The position numbers and the translations under genes were made by a program. A stretch of 64,000 bases of DNA, from assembly GCA_963795665.1 (NCBI GenBank), contig CAWCIP010000014.1, forward strand, positions 1-64,000. The letters run 5' to 3'. The stretch's first letter is position 1. Every line of letters begins with the position of its first letter. The notes beneath the pieces were generated by a model. That model searched no databases. It was given only the letters and a program-made list of their open reading frames with translations, and was not told where the DNA came from. Shown here in pieces: positions 38,578 to 47,356 of this stretch. Source of the DNA: DASUPK01 sp963795665 (GTDB taxonomy: Bacteria; Actinomycetota; Thermoleophilia; Solirubrobacterales; 70-9).

Positions 38578-38633
38578 CTGGAGGGCTGATGTGGGTTATC
38601 CGGAAGAAATAACCTGGATGTAGCTTTCGGTTG

Positions 38634-38993
38634 ATGCTCCACCACGTCTCGCTCGAGGTGCCGCCGACGGAGGCCGATCGCTCGATCGAGTTCTGGGGCC
38701 TGCTCGGCTTCGAGGAGGTCCCGGCCGCGGAGGTGCTCGGCGACTCCGTTCGCTGGCTCGAGCGCGACGGCACCCAGATCCATCTGATCCTCACGGAGGC
38801 CCACACGGCGCCCGTCCTCGGTCACGCGGCCGTGGTCGCGCCCGATCACGCCGAGGCCAAGGAGCGGCTCCGCGCTGCGGGCTTCCAGGTCGAGGACACC
38901 CGCCAGCTCTGGGGCGCGGACCGCGCCTTCGCGATCGCCCCGGGCGGCCACCGGGTCGAGCTGATGGCCTTCCCGCCCGAGCCGAAGAGCTAG
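38634..38993 (+). CDS. VOC (glyoxalase-like) family protein
   Basis: 119 residues with two beta-alpha-beta-beta-beta modules. It starts LHHVSLEVPPTEADRSIEFW and ends APGGHRVELMAFP. His in the first strand and Glu in RVELM would form a metal site as in glyoxalase I or dioxygenases. The substrate is not evident. It converges with the membrane-protein gene downstream, overlapping by 4 bases. Confidence 0.82.
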   Translation: MLHHVSLEVPPTEADRSIEFWGLLGFEEVPAAEVLGDSVRWLERDGTQIHLILTEAHTAPVLGHAAVVAPDHAEAKERLRAAGFQVEDTRQLWGADRAFAIAPGGHRVELMAFPPEPKS

Positions 38994-40087
38994 CGGCGAC
39001 GCTTGCGCTTCTTGCGGCGCTGCCCCTGCGTTTCGCCGTAGGGCGGCTCGGGAGGCCGGTCCGGCTCGCCGTTCCCGGTGCCCTCCGGCAGCGGCTGCTC
39101 CGAGATCTCCCGTCCGCTGCCCTCGACCGTGCCCGGCTCCCCCTGCCCTGACGGAGGGGGCCCGAGGTCGTCTCCGGGCCTCTGCCAGGGAACCGCCTCG
39201 CCGGCCGCCCAGGCCGGCGGCAGTGGCCGTGGCCAGAGCCCGAGGAACATCAGCCCGAGGACGGCGAACCAGAGGACCAGCCCTGGGATCGGCGGGAACA
39301 GCGGGATGATCAGGAAGAGGCCGAACGCCATCCCAAGCGCCCCCCAGAAGCGGGTGACGAGCCCCAGCCGCATGGCCCAGAGGTTCGTGTAGATCATCCC
39401 GAACACCAGGGCGAGCACGCCGACGGTCGAGATCAGCCCTCCGACGATCAGCAGGGTGGTGTGCTTGTTGAGATGGTCGGCGAGCCCCTCTCGCGCATCG
39501 CTCGCGGCCTGGTCGGGCGTCTTCGGCTTGGCCGTCGCCGCGGTCGTGCCGGTCCCGGTGGTTGTGGACCCGGTCGTGGTGGCAGCACTTCCCTTCTTGG
39601 ACGTGGCCGGGGCGGGGGCCTTCGCCGCCTGCTCCGCTTGCCGGCGGGCCTGCTGTACGACCGCCGGCTCCTGGGTCGTGAACTTGTCGGCCGACTTCGC
39701 GCTGCCGACCGAGGAGACCGCGACGCCGAGGCCAAAGGCAAGCGGCCCGAGGATGACCAGCCCGGTGGCGAAGCTGCGCACCCGCGCCGAGCGGCTCCGA
39801 GCGGCGCGGAAGAGGAAGAGCAGCGGGCCCACGAACAGCGCAATACCAATGCCCTGGAGAATCGACGAGTAGATCAGGCGGCTGCTGTGTGCATGTTCGA
39901 AGACGAGCTGGTCCGCATCGGAGTTCCCGTTGGGGAGATGGAGCCCGATCCGTTGCAGGACGATGGCGGCGGCAACCACGAAGCCACCAAGGAGCCCGGC
40001 CACGCCGGCGCGCCGGATCCAGCGAGCCTGGAAGGCGAGCACCTCCTGCTTGCTCGGCAGCGAGCTATCGGGGGTCGAGGCCTCCAA
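38990..40087 (-). CDS. Membrane protein of unknown function with long linker and basic tail
   Basis: 365 residues, not recognised. Hydrophobic segments lie near residues 28-46, 75-92, 106-124, 213-235 and 245-280. A Thr/Ala-rich linker (residues about 150-195, with TTTGSTTTGTG) sits between the third and fourth segments, probably outside the cell. The C-terminal 90 residues are Pro/Gly-rich and end in a run of Lys and Arg. It is a monoderm-style membrane protein. It converges with the VOC gene and is close, divergent, to the reductase gene. Confidence 0.72.
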   Translation of the reverse strand: MEASTPDSSLPSKQEVLAFQARWIRRAGVAGLLGGFVVAAAIVLQRIGLHLPNGNSDADQLVFEHAHSSRLIYSSILQGIGIALFVGPLLFLFRAARSRSARVRSFATGLVILGPLAFGLGVAVSSVGSAKSADKFTTQEPAVVQQARRQAEQAAKAPAPATSKKGSAATTTGSTTTGTGTTAATAKPKTPDQAASDAREGLADHLNKHTTLLIVGGLISTVGVLALVFGMIYTNLWAMRLGLVTRFWGALGMAFGLFLIIPLFPPIPGLVLWFAVLGLMFLGLWPRPLPPAWAAGEAVPWQRPGDDLGPPPSGQGEPGTVEGSGREISEQPLPEGTGNGEPDRPPEPPYGETQGQRRKKRKRRR

Positions 40088-40112
40088 CTGGCAGGACTGT
40101 ATCTTGGCCGCG

Positions 40113-41252
40113 ATGCCGCTTCTCTCCCGCCAGACCGGGCCGATCGCCGTCTACGGGGCCACCGGATACACCGGCCGGCTCGTCGTTGCCGAGCTGATCA
40201 AGGCCGAGGCCGACTTCATCGTCTCCGGGCGCAGCGCCGAGAAGCTCGACGCGCTGCGGGCGGAGTTCGAGCTCGAGGCGCCCGCCAAGACAGCCCAGTT
40301 GAATGATCCATCCTCCCTCCGCGACCTGCTCGCGGACTGCGCGGTGGTGATCGACTCTGCGGGACCGTTCGTGCTCTACGGAGAGCCAGTCCTGGCCGCG
40401 GCCGTGGAAACCGGGACGCACTATCTCGACACGACCGGCGAGCAGCCCTACATGAAGATGGCCTACGAGCGGTACGGCCCCGGCGCCGCACGGGCCGGCG
40501 TGGCCGTGGTCCCCGCAATGGGATTCGACTACGTCCCCGGCGACATGATCGCGTCGCTCACCGCCGACGGCATGGGCGAGCTCGACGAGCTCGACATGCA
40601 CTACTGCTGGCGGGACTTCACTCCGAGCCAGGGCACCGCCCGGACGACGCTGGAGATGATCAGCGGCAACGACCTCGAGTGGCGGAACATGGAGTGGGTC
40701 GAGGCAAGCGGCGGCGTCTCTCGCGGCGCGTATGAGTTCCCCGAGCCCTTCGGCCGGCAACGCATGTTCCGCTACCCATCGGGCGAGCAGATCACCGTGC
40801 CGCGCCACGTCGCCACCCGGAACGTGCGCGCGTCGATGAACGCGGGGGCCTTCTCCAGCGATCGGCTCGCGCCGATCTTCAGCGCGACCGTGCGCCCCGC
40901 CGGACTGGCGATGCGGACGCCTCTGAAGCGCCTCATGAACGCCGTCATCTCACGCCTGCCCGAGGGCCAGACGCCTGAGCAGAGGGAGAAGATGACATGG
41001 GCGATCGTCTGCGAGGCCAAGCGCGGAGAGGTCGAGCGCAAGGGCGTGATCAGCGGAAGGGACGTTTACGGGCTCACCGCCGCCGCGATCACGAGAGGTG
41101 CGATCCTCGCATCGAAGCGCGGCTTCGAGGGGCGGGGCGGGCTGGCGCCCTCGCAGGCGTTCGACCCGAAGAGCTTCCTCACCGGGCTCGAGCGCTTCGA
41201 CGTGCGCCGGCAGATCTTCGAGAACCGCGTTCCAACCCCGGTCGAGGCGTGA
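40113..41252 (+). CDS. Saccharopine dehydrogenase-like NADP-binding reductase
   Basis: 379 residues. The N-terminal Rossmann fold has VYGATGYTGRLV (residues 13-24) and VIDSAGPFVLYGEPVLAA, both typical of the trans-acting enoyl reductase/saccharopine dehydrogenase-like family. In Actinobacteria such proteins reduce lipid intermediates, but the substrate here is unknown. It ends with the next gene's alternative GTG start overlapping its stop. The ATG at 40113 is chosen as it lies 13 residues before the Rossmann glycine motif. Confidence 0.85.
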   Translation: MPLLSRQTGPIAVYGATGYTGRLVVAELIKAEADFIVSGRSAEKLDALRAEFELEAPAKTAQLNDPSSLRDLLADCAVVIDSAGPFVLYGEPVLAAAVETGTHYLDTTGEQPYMKMAYERYGPGAARAGVAVVPAMGFDYVPGDMIASLTADGMGELDELDMHYCWRDFTPSQGTARTTLEMISGNDLEWRNMEWVEASGGVSRGAYEFPEPFGRQRMFRYPSGEQITVPRHVATRNVRASMNAGAFSSDRLAPIFSATVRPAGLAMRTPLKRLMNAVISRLPEGQTPEQREKMTWAIVCEAKRGEVERKGVISGRDVYGLTAAAITRGAILASKRGFEGRGGLAPSQAFDPKSFLTGLERFDVRRQIFENRVPTPVEA

Positions 41253-41257
41253 GCCGG

Positions 41258-41938
41258 ATGGCGATCGGACTGGGCACCCGGCGGCGGCGCGCCGTCAGCC
41301 TCGATCAGGGGGCGGCCACCGACGCGACCCGCTGCCCGGCCTGCGGCGAGCCGCTCTTCGTCTGGGTCGAAACCGCGGGTTACGGCGCGCGGGAGGACCA
41401 GGTGATCGACCGCTGCGAGAACTGCGGGCTGGTCGCCGTCCGGGACGCCGTGCCGTCCCCCGACCTCGCGACCGACGCGCTCCTCCTCGGGCGGGAGGAG
41501 CGAGGCTCCCGGATCGCGATCCGGGTCGACAACGCCGCGAGCCTGCAGGCCTGGCTCGGGGCGGAGAACTGGGCCGCCCTCCGTCCCGGCGGCCGGGGCA
41601 TCGAGCCGACCCCCCGCGCCGCCTCACTGCTTCTCGCCCGGCGAGGACTCGAGATGCGCCGCGTCCGGCACCTGGCCCGCGCCGGGATGGCCTCGATGTG
41701 GCAGACGCTCCTCAACCTGCTCACCTTCCACCGCGACTTCGCCTCCGAGGCGGTCTCCGGTCGGCTCCGTCCGGGCACGGGCCGGGGGCGCGGGGCGTTC
41801 TGGATCGACGCCCTGGTCACCGTGCTGGCCGCGATCCCCACCGCGATCATCGCTGTGCTGCTCGAGGGCGGCGCCGTGATCGCCCGTCACGGGGGCGTGA
41901 TCGAGGTCGAGGCGGACCGCCTGCCGCCTACGGACTGA
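41258..41938 (+). CDS. Zinc-ribbon protein resembling methyltransferase ends without the SAM core
   Basis: 226 residues. Cys pairs at CPACGEPLF and CENCGL form a zinc ribbon. A middle region (TPRAASLLLARRGLEMRRVR to MWQTLLNLLTFHRD) recalls the C-terminal part of some actinobacterial class I methyltransferases. A hydrophobic helix (ALVTVLAAIPTAIIAVLLEG) precedes the end. No SAM-binding glycine loop is present. It could be a degenerate or specialised relative of those enzymes. A GTG at 41249 overlapping the upstream stop is an alternative start. The C-terminus overlaps the convergent hydrolase by 11 bases. Confidence 0.7.
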   Translation: MAIGLGTRRRRAVSLDQGAATDATRCPACGEPLFVWVETAGYGAREDQVIDRCENCGLVAVRDAVPSPDLATDALLLGREERGSRIAIRVDNAASLQAWLGAENWAALRPGGRGIEPTPRAASLLLARRGLEMRRVRHLARAGMASMWQTLLNLLTFHRDFASEAVSGRLRPGTGRGRGAFWIDALVTVLAAIPTAIIAVLLEGGAVIARHGGVIEVEADRLPPTD

Positions 41939-42716
41939 GCTCGAGCAGGATCGACGCGATCTCACCGGGCGCGCCGAGCTGCGGCGACTCCTCGGGCGCA
42001 CCGACCTCGCGCCCCGAGGCCTGAGCGAGCCGGGCGGCCAGCGCCGCGGAGGCCTCGCGGAGCAGGGGCGGCGTCGAGCCCGATGTGACGATCGCCGACG
42101 GGCTCGCGGCGCTCGCCAGGCGGGACAACGGCATCCTCCAACCGGCGGCGATGCCCAGCTCGGCGACCAGGCTGACCGGCCGCTCCCGCGCCGCCGCCAT
42201 CCCGCCGGGGAGACGGCCGACCCCCGGGCCGAGGGCCGGGAGCCCGCCCGAGAGGTAGAGCTCGATCACGTCCTCACCGCCCCCGGCCGCGATCTCCAGC
42301 CGGTGGCGGTCCTCGGAGAGCGCCTCGGTGGCGGCCGGGAGGAGCTGGAACAGCGGGGGCTCGATCAGGACCGCCGCCGAGACCAGGTCAGTGCGCCGCA
42401 GCAGGAGGTCGAGAGCGATCACCGCTCCGATCCCGGCCCCACAGGCGGCGGCGCGAGAGTCCGCGACCGCCTCGATCAGGGCCGCCGCGTCCTCGCTCTG
42501 CTCCTCGACCGTCGTGCGGCGGTATTCCTCCGGCGCGCTGGAGCCGCCCCAGCCGCGGCGGTCGTAGGAGATCGCGCGGGTGTGCTCGGACAATGCCTCG
42601 GCGACGGGCTCCCAGGCCGCGCCGGTGGCCGCGGTCTCGTGAATCAGCAGGACCGGTGGCCCCTCGCCGCGCTCGTTCCACGCGATCTCGACGCCGCGGG
42701 CCTCGAGGGTCGGCAT
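41928..42716 (-). CDS. Alpha/beta hydrolase-fold protein lacking the catalytic triad
   Basis: 262 residues. The fold is clear: PVLLIHETAATGAAW, ISYDRRGWGGSS and the elbow ACGAGIGAVIAL. The elbow should be G-x-S-x-G but reads G-A-G-I-G with Gly95 at the nucleophile site. The position of the catalytic His before PQL is Glu/Ser (PEESPQL), and no acid is seen after the sixth strand (IVTSGSTPP). It is thus probably a non-catalytic relative, perhaps a binding or scaffold protein. It forms a minus-strand run with the downstream-facing SDR gene. Confidence 0.83.
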   Translation of the reverse strand: MPTLEARGVEIAWNERGEGPPVLLIHETAATGAAWEPVAEALSEHTRAISYDRRGWGGSSAPEEYRRTTVEEQSEDAAALIEAVADSRAAACGAGIGAVIALDLLLRRTDLVSAAVLIEPPLFQLLPAATEALSEDRHRLEIAAGGGEDVIELYLSGGLPALGPGVGRLPGGMAAARERPVSLVAELGIAAGWRMPLSRLASAASPSAIVTSGSTPPLLREASAALAARLAQASGREVGAPEESPQLGAPGEIASILLELSP

Positions 42717-42725
42717 CAGATCGGT

Positions 42726-43529
42726 TCAGACGTTGCGCCAGAACCGGTTGAGCAGAGGCAGCGCGAAGGCCCGCGGGCTGTGCTGGCCGGCGAGCGCCCC
42801 GGCCCGATTGAGCGCTCCCGGGACGACGACCCGGCGGTCGTGCTGCGCGCCATCAACGGCGTGGCGGGCCACGTCCTCCGGTGACATCCAGACGGCGCCG
42901 GGGGTCCGGTCCTCGACTCCAGGGAAACCCGCGACTTCGGTGAACTCGGTCCGCACCGGGCCCGGGCAGACGGCGGTCACGGTGACGCCCGAGCCGCGCA
43001 ACTCCGTGCGGATCGCCTCGCTGAAGGAGAGGACGAACGACTTGCTGGCCGCGTAGACGGCCGAGCCCGGCAGGGGCTGGAACGCGGCCGTCGAGGCGAT
43101 GTTGATGATGGTCCCTCGGCCACGCTCGGCCATCGGGGTCAGGAACCGGCTGGTCAGGTCGACGACCGCCTCGACGTTGAGCCGCACCATCTCCACCATG
43201 CGCTCCCGGGGGCTGGTCGAGAAGTCGGCCTGATGCCCGAAGCCCGCGTTGTTGACCAGCACCTCGACCGCCCGCCCACGGGCGCGAAGCTCATCGGCCA
43301 GCCGCTCGCGCTCGGCCGGGTCGCCGAGATCGCAGGCGATCGCCTCAGCCGTGACGCCGTGCTCCGAGGTGAGGTCGGTCGCCAGGCTTTGGAGCCGCTC
43401 CTCCCGCCTCGCGGTCAGGGCGATCGAGTACCCGCGCGCGGCGAGCTCCTTCGCGATGGCCGCGCCGATCCCGGAGGACGCGCCTGTGACCAGGGCGGTG
43501 CTGCTGACCGAGGGCTCCGGGAGGCCCAC
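42726..43529 (-). CDS. Short-chain dehydrogenase/reductase (classical SDR)
   Basis: 267 residues. Cofactor motif TGASSGIG (15-22), NNAG (93-96), catalytic Ser146 in INIASTAA and Tyr159/Lys163 in YAASK. The C-terminus is longer than minimal SDRs and ends with FALPLLNRFWR, similar to membrane-associated lipid-type SDRs. The substrate is unknown. It is 31 bases from the small upstream gene and 9 bases from the hydrolase-like gene downstream, so a three-gene operon is likely. Confidence 0.9.
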   Translation of the reverse strand: MGLPEPSVSSTALVTGASSGIGAAIAKELAARGYSIALTARREERLQSLATDLTSEHGVTAEAIACDLGDPAERERLADELRARGRAVEVLVNNAGFGHQADFSTSPRERMVEMVRLNVEAVVDLTSRFLTPMAERGRGTIINIASTAAFQPLPGSAVYAASKSFVLSFSEAIRTELRGSGVTVTAVCPGPVRTEFTEVAGFPGVEDRTPGAVWMSPEDVARHAVDGAQHDRRVVVPGALNRAGALAGQHSPRAFALPLLNRFWRNV

Positions 43530-43559
43530 CGGATCAGGCCTCGCCGGGTCGAGCGGACA

Positions 43560-43841
43560 TCAGTCCTGCAGGCCCTCGCGGGCCTCCCTCACCAGCGTCA
43601 CCGCCTCGGGAAAGACGATCCTGATCGCGTCGCGGACCTGAACGGCCTGCTCGTCGCTGGAGCCGGTGAGGTCCAGGGAGCTGATCGCCGCCACCGTCAT
43701 CTCAACGGCGAGCTTGATCGCGTTGTCGGCCCAGGCGACCTTCTGAGCTCCCTGCATCTGCTCCTGGAGCTCCTCCATGCGCTTGCGCATCTCCTCCGGG
43801 TCACCGAAAAGCCCACCGAAACCTTCCATGGCTTCGATCAT
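43560..43841 (-). CDS. Small helical hypothetical protein
   Basis: 93 residues, no function recognised. The N-terminus (LFGDPEEMRKRMEELQEQMQ) is a charged helix, possibly a coiled coil, that recalls YbaB-type proteins without the rest of that fold. The remainder (LAVEMTVAAISSLDLTG, VRDAIRIVFPEAVTLVREA) is helical. The ATG at 43841 has GGGGAG 12 bases ahead; an internal ATG at 43829 is possible. It leads the SDR and hydrolase-like genes on the same strand. Confidence 0.65.
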   Translation of the reverse strand: MIEAMEGFGGLFGDPEEMRKRMEELQEQMQGAQKVAWADNAIKLAVEMTVAAISSLDLTGSSDEQAVQVRDAIRIVFPEAVTLVREAREGLQD

Positions 43842-43918
43842 AGACCGCGGCACTCCCCGGTCACCGATTCGGCACGAATGCGCGCCCCGCGGGGCCCCCG
43901 GCGCGAGAGCGTGCGCCG

Positions 43919-44569
43919 GTGCCGGATACGCCGACAGCGCAGCGGGGAGACGCATCGATCGAGTACGTCGCGCTCGCGGGCGTGATCGGCGCCCTGATCC
44001 TGGTCGCGATCGCGGCCCTGGTGGCCTCGCCTCCGCGCCGGGCCGATCGCGAGCTCGGTGAGATGCTGGCGCGGCGCATCGCCTGCACGCCGCGATATCC
44101 GGTGCCCTGCGGCCGGAACCCGCTCGCGCTTGCTTACGGTTTCCCCCTCGGCAAGCTCGTCCGTAGCCTCGCGCCCCTCCCGGCCGCCGAGGCCGGAGAG
44201 CTTCCCGTCGACTTCCGCTACTGCCGGCGCCCGAGCTGCGCGGTGCCCGGCTCCGATCCCGGACTCACATCGTCGAGGCGGAGGGTGACCGAGTTCACCT
44301 CCGTCCAAGACCGGCGCCGCTCCGGGGGCCTGGTCCGGATCACTTACTGGCTCTACCGGCCGGGTCTAGGGTGGCGCCAGATCGTCCGCACTGCCTGGGC
44401 CCCGCAGATCGATGCAGCCTCTCACCTCCGTCTCCGCATCGAGGACGACCCCGCTCTGGTCCCGCTCGAGACGCTCCCCGGCCGCGACTTCTACGACTTC
44501 CCGCCCGGCGAGGACCCTCCATGGCGCTGGTCGATCTCATCACGACCGAGAGGCCGCCCCTTCCGATAG
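43919..44569 (+). CDS. Pilin-like secreted protein (class III signal type)
   Basis: 216 residues from a GTG. Close to the N-terminus, RGDASIEYVALAGVIGALIL has the form of Flp/TadE pseudopilins: a Gly, then a Glu five residues on, then a hydrophobic helix. The body carries Cys pairs (RIACTPRYPVPCG, YCRRPSCAVPG) and a WLYRPGLGW stretch. Similar proteins recur in Solirubrobacterales, where function is unknown. It is probably cleaved by a prepilin peptidase and displayed at the surface. No pilus assembly genes are near. Confidence 0.7.
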   Translation: MPDTPTAQRGDASIEYVALAGVIGALILVAIAALVASPPRRADRELGEMLARRIACTPRYPVPCGRNPLALAYGFPLGKLVRSLAPLPAAEAGELPVDFRYCRRPSCAVPGSDPGLTSSRRRVTEFTSVQDRRRSGGLVRITYWLYRPGLGWRQIVRTAWAPQIDAASHLRLRIEDDPALVPLETLPGRDFYDFPPGEDPPWRWSISSRPRGRPFR

Positions 44570-44646
44570 AGCTGCAATGCGAGATGGCCGCTTCCTCCTA
44601 CGTGCTGAATGACCTCAGTGGCAGCAGCTCAAAGCCCCAAGGTGCG

Positions 44647-44667
44647 TCAGCCATGGAGAGTGGCTGA
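44647..44667. terminator. Hairpin after the pilin-like gene
   Basis: TCAGCCA (44647-44653) pairs perfectly with TGGCTGA (44661-44667) over a 7-base loop. It lies 78 bases after the pilin-like gene and 130 before the cupredoxin gene. There is no T run, so termination is uncertain. Confidence 0.35.
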
Positions 44668-44797
44668 TGTTCGCTTAGGATCTCTGGCATCGCTCAGCGA
44701 AGGCGCCACCCAGTGCAACTCGGAGTGGCCGCGTGTCTCGCGGCGCTGCCGCTGTGGGAATGGCGCTGATGTACGCAGCCTGGGTCACCTGACGGCG

Positions 44798-45400
44798 ATG
44801 AAGGGCGAAATGGACGAGCGAGAGAGGCACAGACTGGAGCGGCGGGAGAAAGGCGACCGCAGGTTCATGGTCGTGCTGTTCGGTTTCATCGCCGGCGTCT
44901 TCGTCCTAGGTGTAGTCGCCATCGCGTATGTGGTCGGCTACAGCAACGGAAAGGACGAGGGGCGAAAGGTGCAGCCGGCCGCCACACAGGCCGCAACGAC
45001 TGAGACCCAGCCCGGGACGACCGGCGCCGCCCAGTCGGGAACCGGTGGCGCCGCCAGGGCACTGACGATCACGATGGGCGATTACTCGTTCGCCCCGAGT
45101 GCCGTCACCACCAGTGCGGGGCCAGTTACGATCACCACCCCGAACGGCGGCCAGGTCGAGCACGAATTGGTGCTGCTGAAGACCGATCGGAGCCCGACGT
45201 CCCTGCCCGTGAAGGGCAACGAGGTTGACGAGGAGGGCCTGGAGGCAAAGGGCGTCGAGACGCCCGGAGAGATCGAGGAGGTCGGACCCGGCCAGACGAA
45301 GAGTGGAAGCTTCAAGCTCACCCCCGGCAGCTACGTGATGATCTGCAACCTTCCCGGGCACTTTCAGAAGGGCATGTACGGCAGCCTCACGGTCAAGTAG
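44798..45400 (+). CDS. Membrane-anchored cupredoxin-like protein
   Basis: 200 residues. A basic N-terminus is followed by one membrane helix (VVLFGFIAGVFVLGVVAIAY), a Thr/Gly-rich linker and a C-terminal cupredoxin domain (about 90-200). Copper ligands are visible as His in QVEHELVLL and the Cys-His-Met set in ICNLPGHFQKGM. It would hold a type 1 copper outside the cell and carry electrons. It lies upstream of an FAD oxidoreductase, a possible partner (inference). A second ATG at 44810 is an alternative start. Confidence 0.87.
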   Translation: MKGEMDERERHRLERREKGDRRFMVVLFGFIAGVFVLGVVAIAYVVGYSNGKDEGRKVQPAATQAATTETQPGTTGAAQSGTGGAARALTITMGDYSFAPSAVTTSAGPVTITTPNGGQVEHELVLLKTDRSPTSLPVKGNEVDEEGLEAKGVETPGEIEEVGPGQTKSGSFKLTPGSYVMICNLPGHFQKGMYGSLTVK

Positions 45401-45573
45401 CAGCTAGCCGAGCGGCCCAGCCGGGGGCGCCGGCTCGAACACGTCCCCCCACGACACTTCGTCGGTGCGGAGGAACCTACGAGCCGGACTACGTGGTTAC
45501 CCCCGATGTAGACCGTGACCCTGCCTCTACCCTCGAATCATCCTAACCCGTTGCGGGCAAGGGAGAGAAGTAG

Positions 45574-46923
45574 ATGAAGGACGAAGGGCAGTTCAAGGTC
45601 GTGATCGCCGGAGGGGGCGTCGCGGCGGTGGAGGCCATATTGGCGCTCTCCGAGCTGGCGCAACGGCGCATCGACCTCGAGCTCATTGCCCCGAATGACG
45701 AGCTCATCCTGCCCGCGCTCGCCGTCGCGGAACCCTTCGGGATCTCCCCGCCCCCGGCGATCCCGCTTGACGACGTCTGCCGTGACGTCCATGCCTCGCA
45801 TCGAATGGATGCCCTTCGCGGCATCGATGCCGGCGCCCGGATCGCCTATACGGAGTCGGGCACGGAGGTCCCCTTCGACGCCCTGCTGCTCGCAATCGGC
45901 GCGTCGGCCCACCCGGCGCTGCCGGGGGCGCTGACCTACCGCGGAATTCGCGATAACGCAGAGATCCAAGAGCTGCTGCTCGCCGCCGAGGCAGGCGAGG
46001 TGGGCCGTATCGTCTTCGCCGTCCCCACATCGATCCAGTGGCCGCTGCCGATCTATGAGTTGGCGCTGCTCACCGCCACCGAGCTGCAGACTCGGGAAGC
46101 GGACACCAGCCTGACCCTCGCCACACACGAGAGCTCCCCGCTGTCGCTGTTCGGGAGGCGCGCGAGCGATGCGGTGGGCGAGCTTCTAAGAGAGGCAGGG
46201 GTGGAGTTGGTCACCAACGCCCGCGCTGCGGCCGTCCAGGCCGGGGGGCTTGTCCTCCATGACGGACGCGTCCTCTCTGCCGCCCGCGTCGTCGCCTCAC
46301 CGCGTCTCACAGTTGCGCCGATCGAGGGCCTGCCGCAGGGGCCCGATGGGTTCATCGGTACCGACTCCGCGATGCGGGTCGAGGGAACGCCTCGGGTGTA
46401 CGCGGCGGGCGACTCGACCTGGTTCCCGATCAAGCAGGGCGGGGTGGCAGCCCAGCAGGCAGACACGGCCGCGACGGCGATCGCCTCGCTGGTCGATCCG
46501 GACATCGTCGTGGGGCGGTTCCACCCCATCCTGCGGGGCGTCCTCTTCACTGGCGGAGCACCGCGGTACCTGCGCGCGGAGGTCGGCCGCCGGGCGGCCT
46601 CTTCGGCGGACAGCGTCACGCCCCTGTGGTGGCCTCCCGCCAAGGTGGCGGGGAAGTATCTCGCTCCCTACCTTGCCAAGCGCGGGCTCGGGGTGCCGCT
46701 TGCGGACCTGGAGCCCCTCCACGGAGAGGGCCGCGAGGGGGCCGAGCAGGATCAGCGCGAGGCCCTCGACCTGGCCCTCGCCGCAGCGGACGCGGACGCG
46801 CGCGGACGGGACTATCAGGCCGCGCTTCGCTGGCTCGATGTCGCCCAGGAGCTCAACCTCGCCCTGCCTGAGGAGTACGCCGAGAAGCGCCGCGACTGGC
46901 GGGCCCGCGCCGGCCGGCCCTGA
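45574..46923 (+). CDS. FAD-dependent NAD(P)/quinone oxidoreductase (SQR-like)
   Basis: 449 residues. An N-terminal FAD motif VVIAGGGVAAVEAILAL, a second nucleotide domain near IVFAVPTSIQWPLPIYELAL and the C-terminal RVYAAGDSTWFPIKQGGVAAQ, where the Asp binds FAD. The layout matches the sulfide:quinone oxidoreductase/NDH-2-like group, but the Cys residues needed for sulfide oxidation are not apparent. The C-terminal 100 residues contain a helical charged region. A likely electron partner is the cupredoxin gene just upstream. Confidence 0.85.
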   Translation: MKDEGQFKVVIAGGGVAAVEAILALSELAQRRIDLELIAPNDELILPALAVAEPFGISPPPAIPLDDVCRDVHASHRMDALRGIDAGARIAYTESGTEVPFDALLLAIGASAHPALPGALTYRGIRDNAEIQELLLAAEAGEVGRIVFAVPTSIQWPLPIYELALLTATELQTREADTSLTLATHESSPLSLFGRRASDAVGELLREAGVELVTNARAAAVQAGGLVLHDGRVLSAARVVASPRLTVAPIEGLPQGPDGFIGTDSAMRVEGTPRVYAAGDSTWFPIKQGGVAAQQADTAATAIASLVDPDIVVGRFHPILRGVLFTGGAPRYLRAEVGRRAASSADSVTPLWWPPAKVAGKYLAPYLAKRGLGVPLADLEPLHGEGREGAEQDQREALDLALAAADADARGRDYQAALRWLDVAQELNLALPEEYAEKRRDWRARAGRP

Positions 46924-47013
46924 TCACTCGAACGCACTTCTCTGCGAGAGCCTCGTAAGCCGATCTCCCCCCTCACGTCCGCTCACGAGTGTGGGTACGT
47001 CACGTCCGGCGAC

Positions 47014-47298
47014 CTAGGCCCGGAACGAGAACAGGACGCGCTTCTGGTCGAGCACGCAGCGGGCGTTGATCCGCTCACCGCGCCGCTTCGAGGTGCAGAT
47101 GAAGCCCTGCAGCTTCCGGGTCCTGGTCTTGGCGTACTCGCCGGCGATGCGCTTGGCCTTGGGGCACGAAACGACGGCGGCGCGGACCGACCCGCCGCAG
47201 CTCTGGAGGCCCTTGCCCGAGGCGCCCGACTGGGCGGGAATTGCGGCCAGTGCGGCCGTGGCCGCGATCACCGTCAATGCGATCCGCAGTTGCGCCAT
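47014..47298 (-). CDS. Small secreted cysteine-containing protein
   Basis: 94 residues. A Sec signal peptide (ALTVIAATAALAAIPAQSGA) precedes a basic mature part of about 70 residues with four cysteines (QSCGG, VSCPKA, FICTS, ARCVL), probably two disulfides. I do not recognise a domain; similar small exported proteins occur in Solirubrobacter-like genomes. It stands alone between an FAD oxidoreductase and a membrane protein. Confidence 0.72.
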   Translation of the reverse strand: MAQLRIALTVIAATAALAAIPAQSGASGKGLQSCGGSVRAAVVSCPKAKRIAGEYAKTRTRKLQGFICTSKRRGERINARCVLDQKRVLFSFRA

Positions 47299-47356
47299 GA
47301 CGGGATACGCATCGACATCTCAGGCGCGTACTTGAGCCTGCGGCACCACCATGCGT

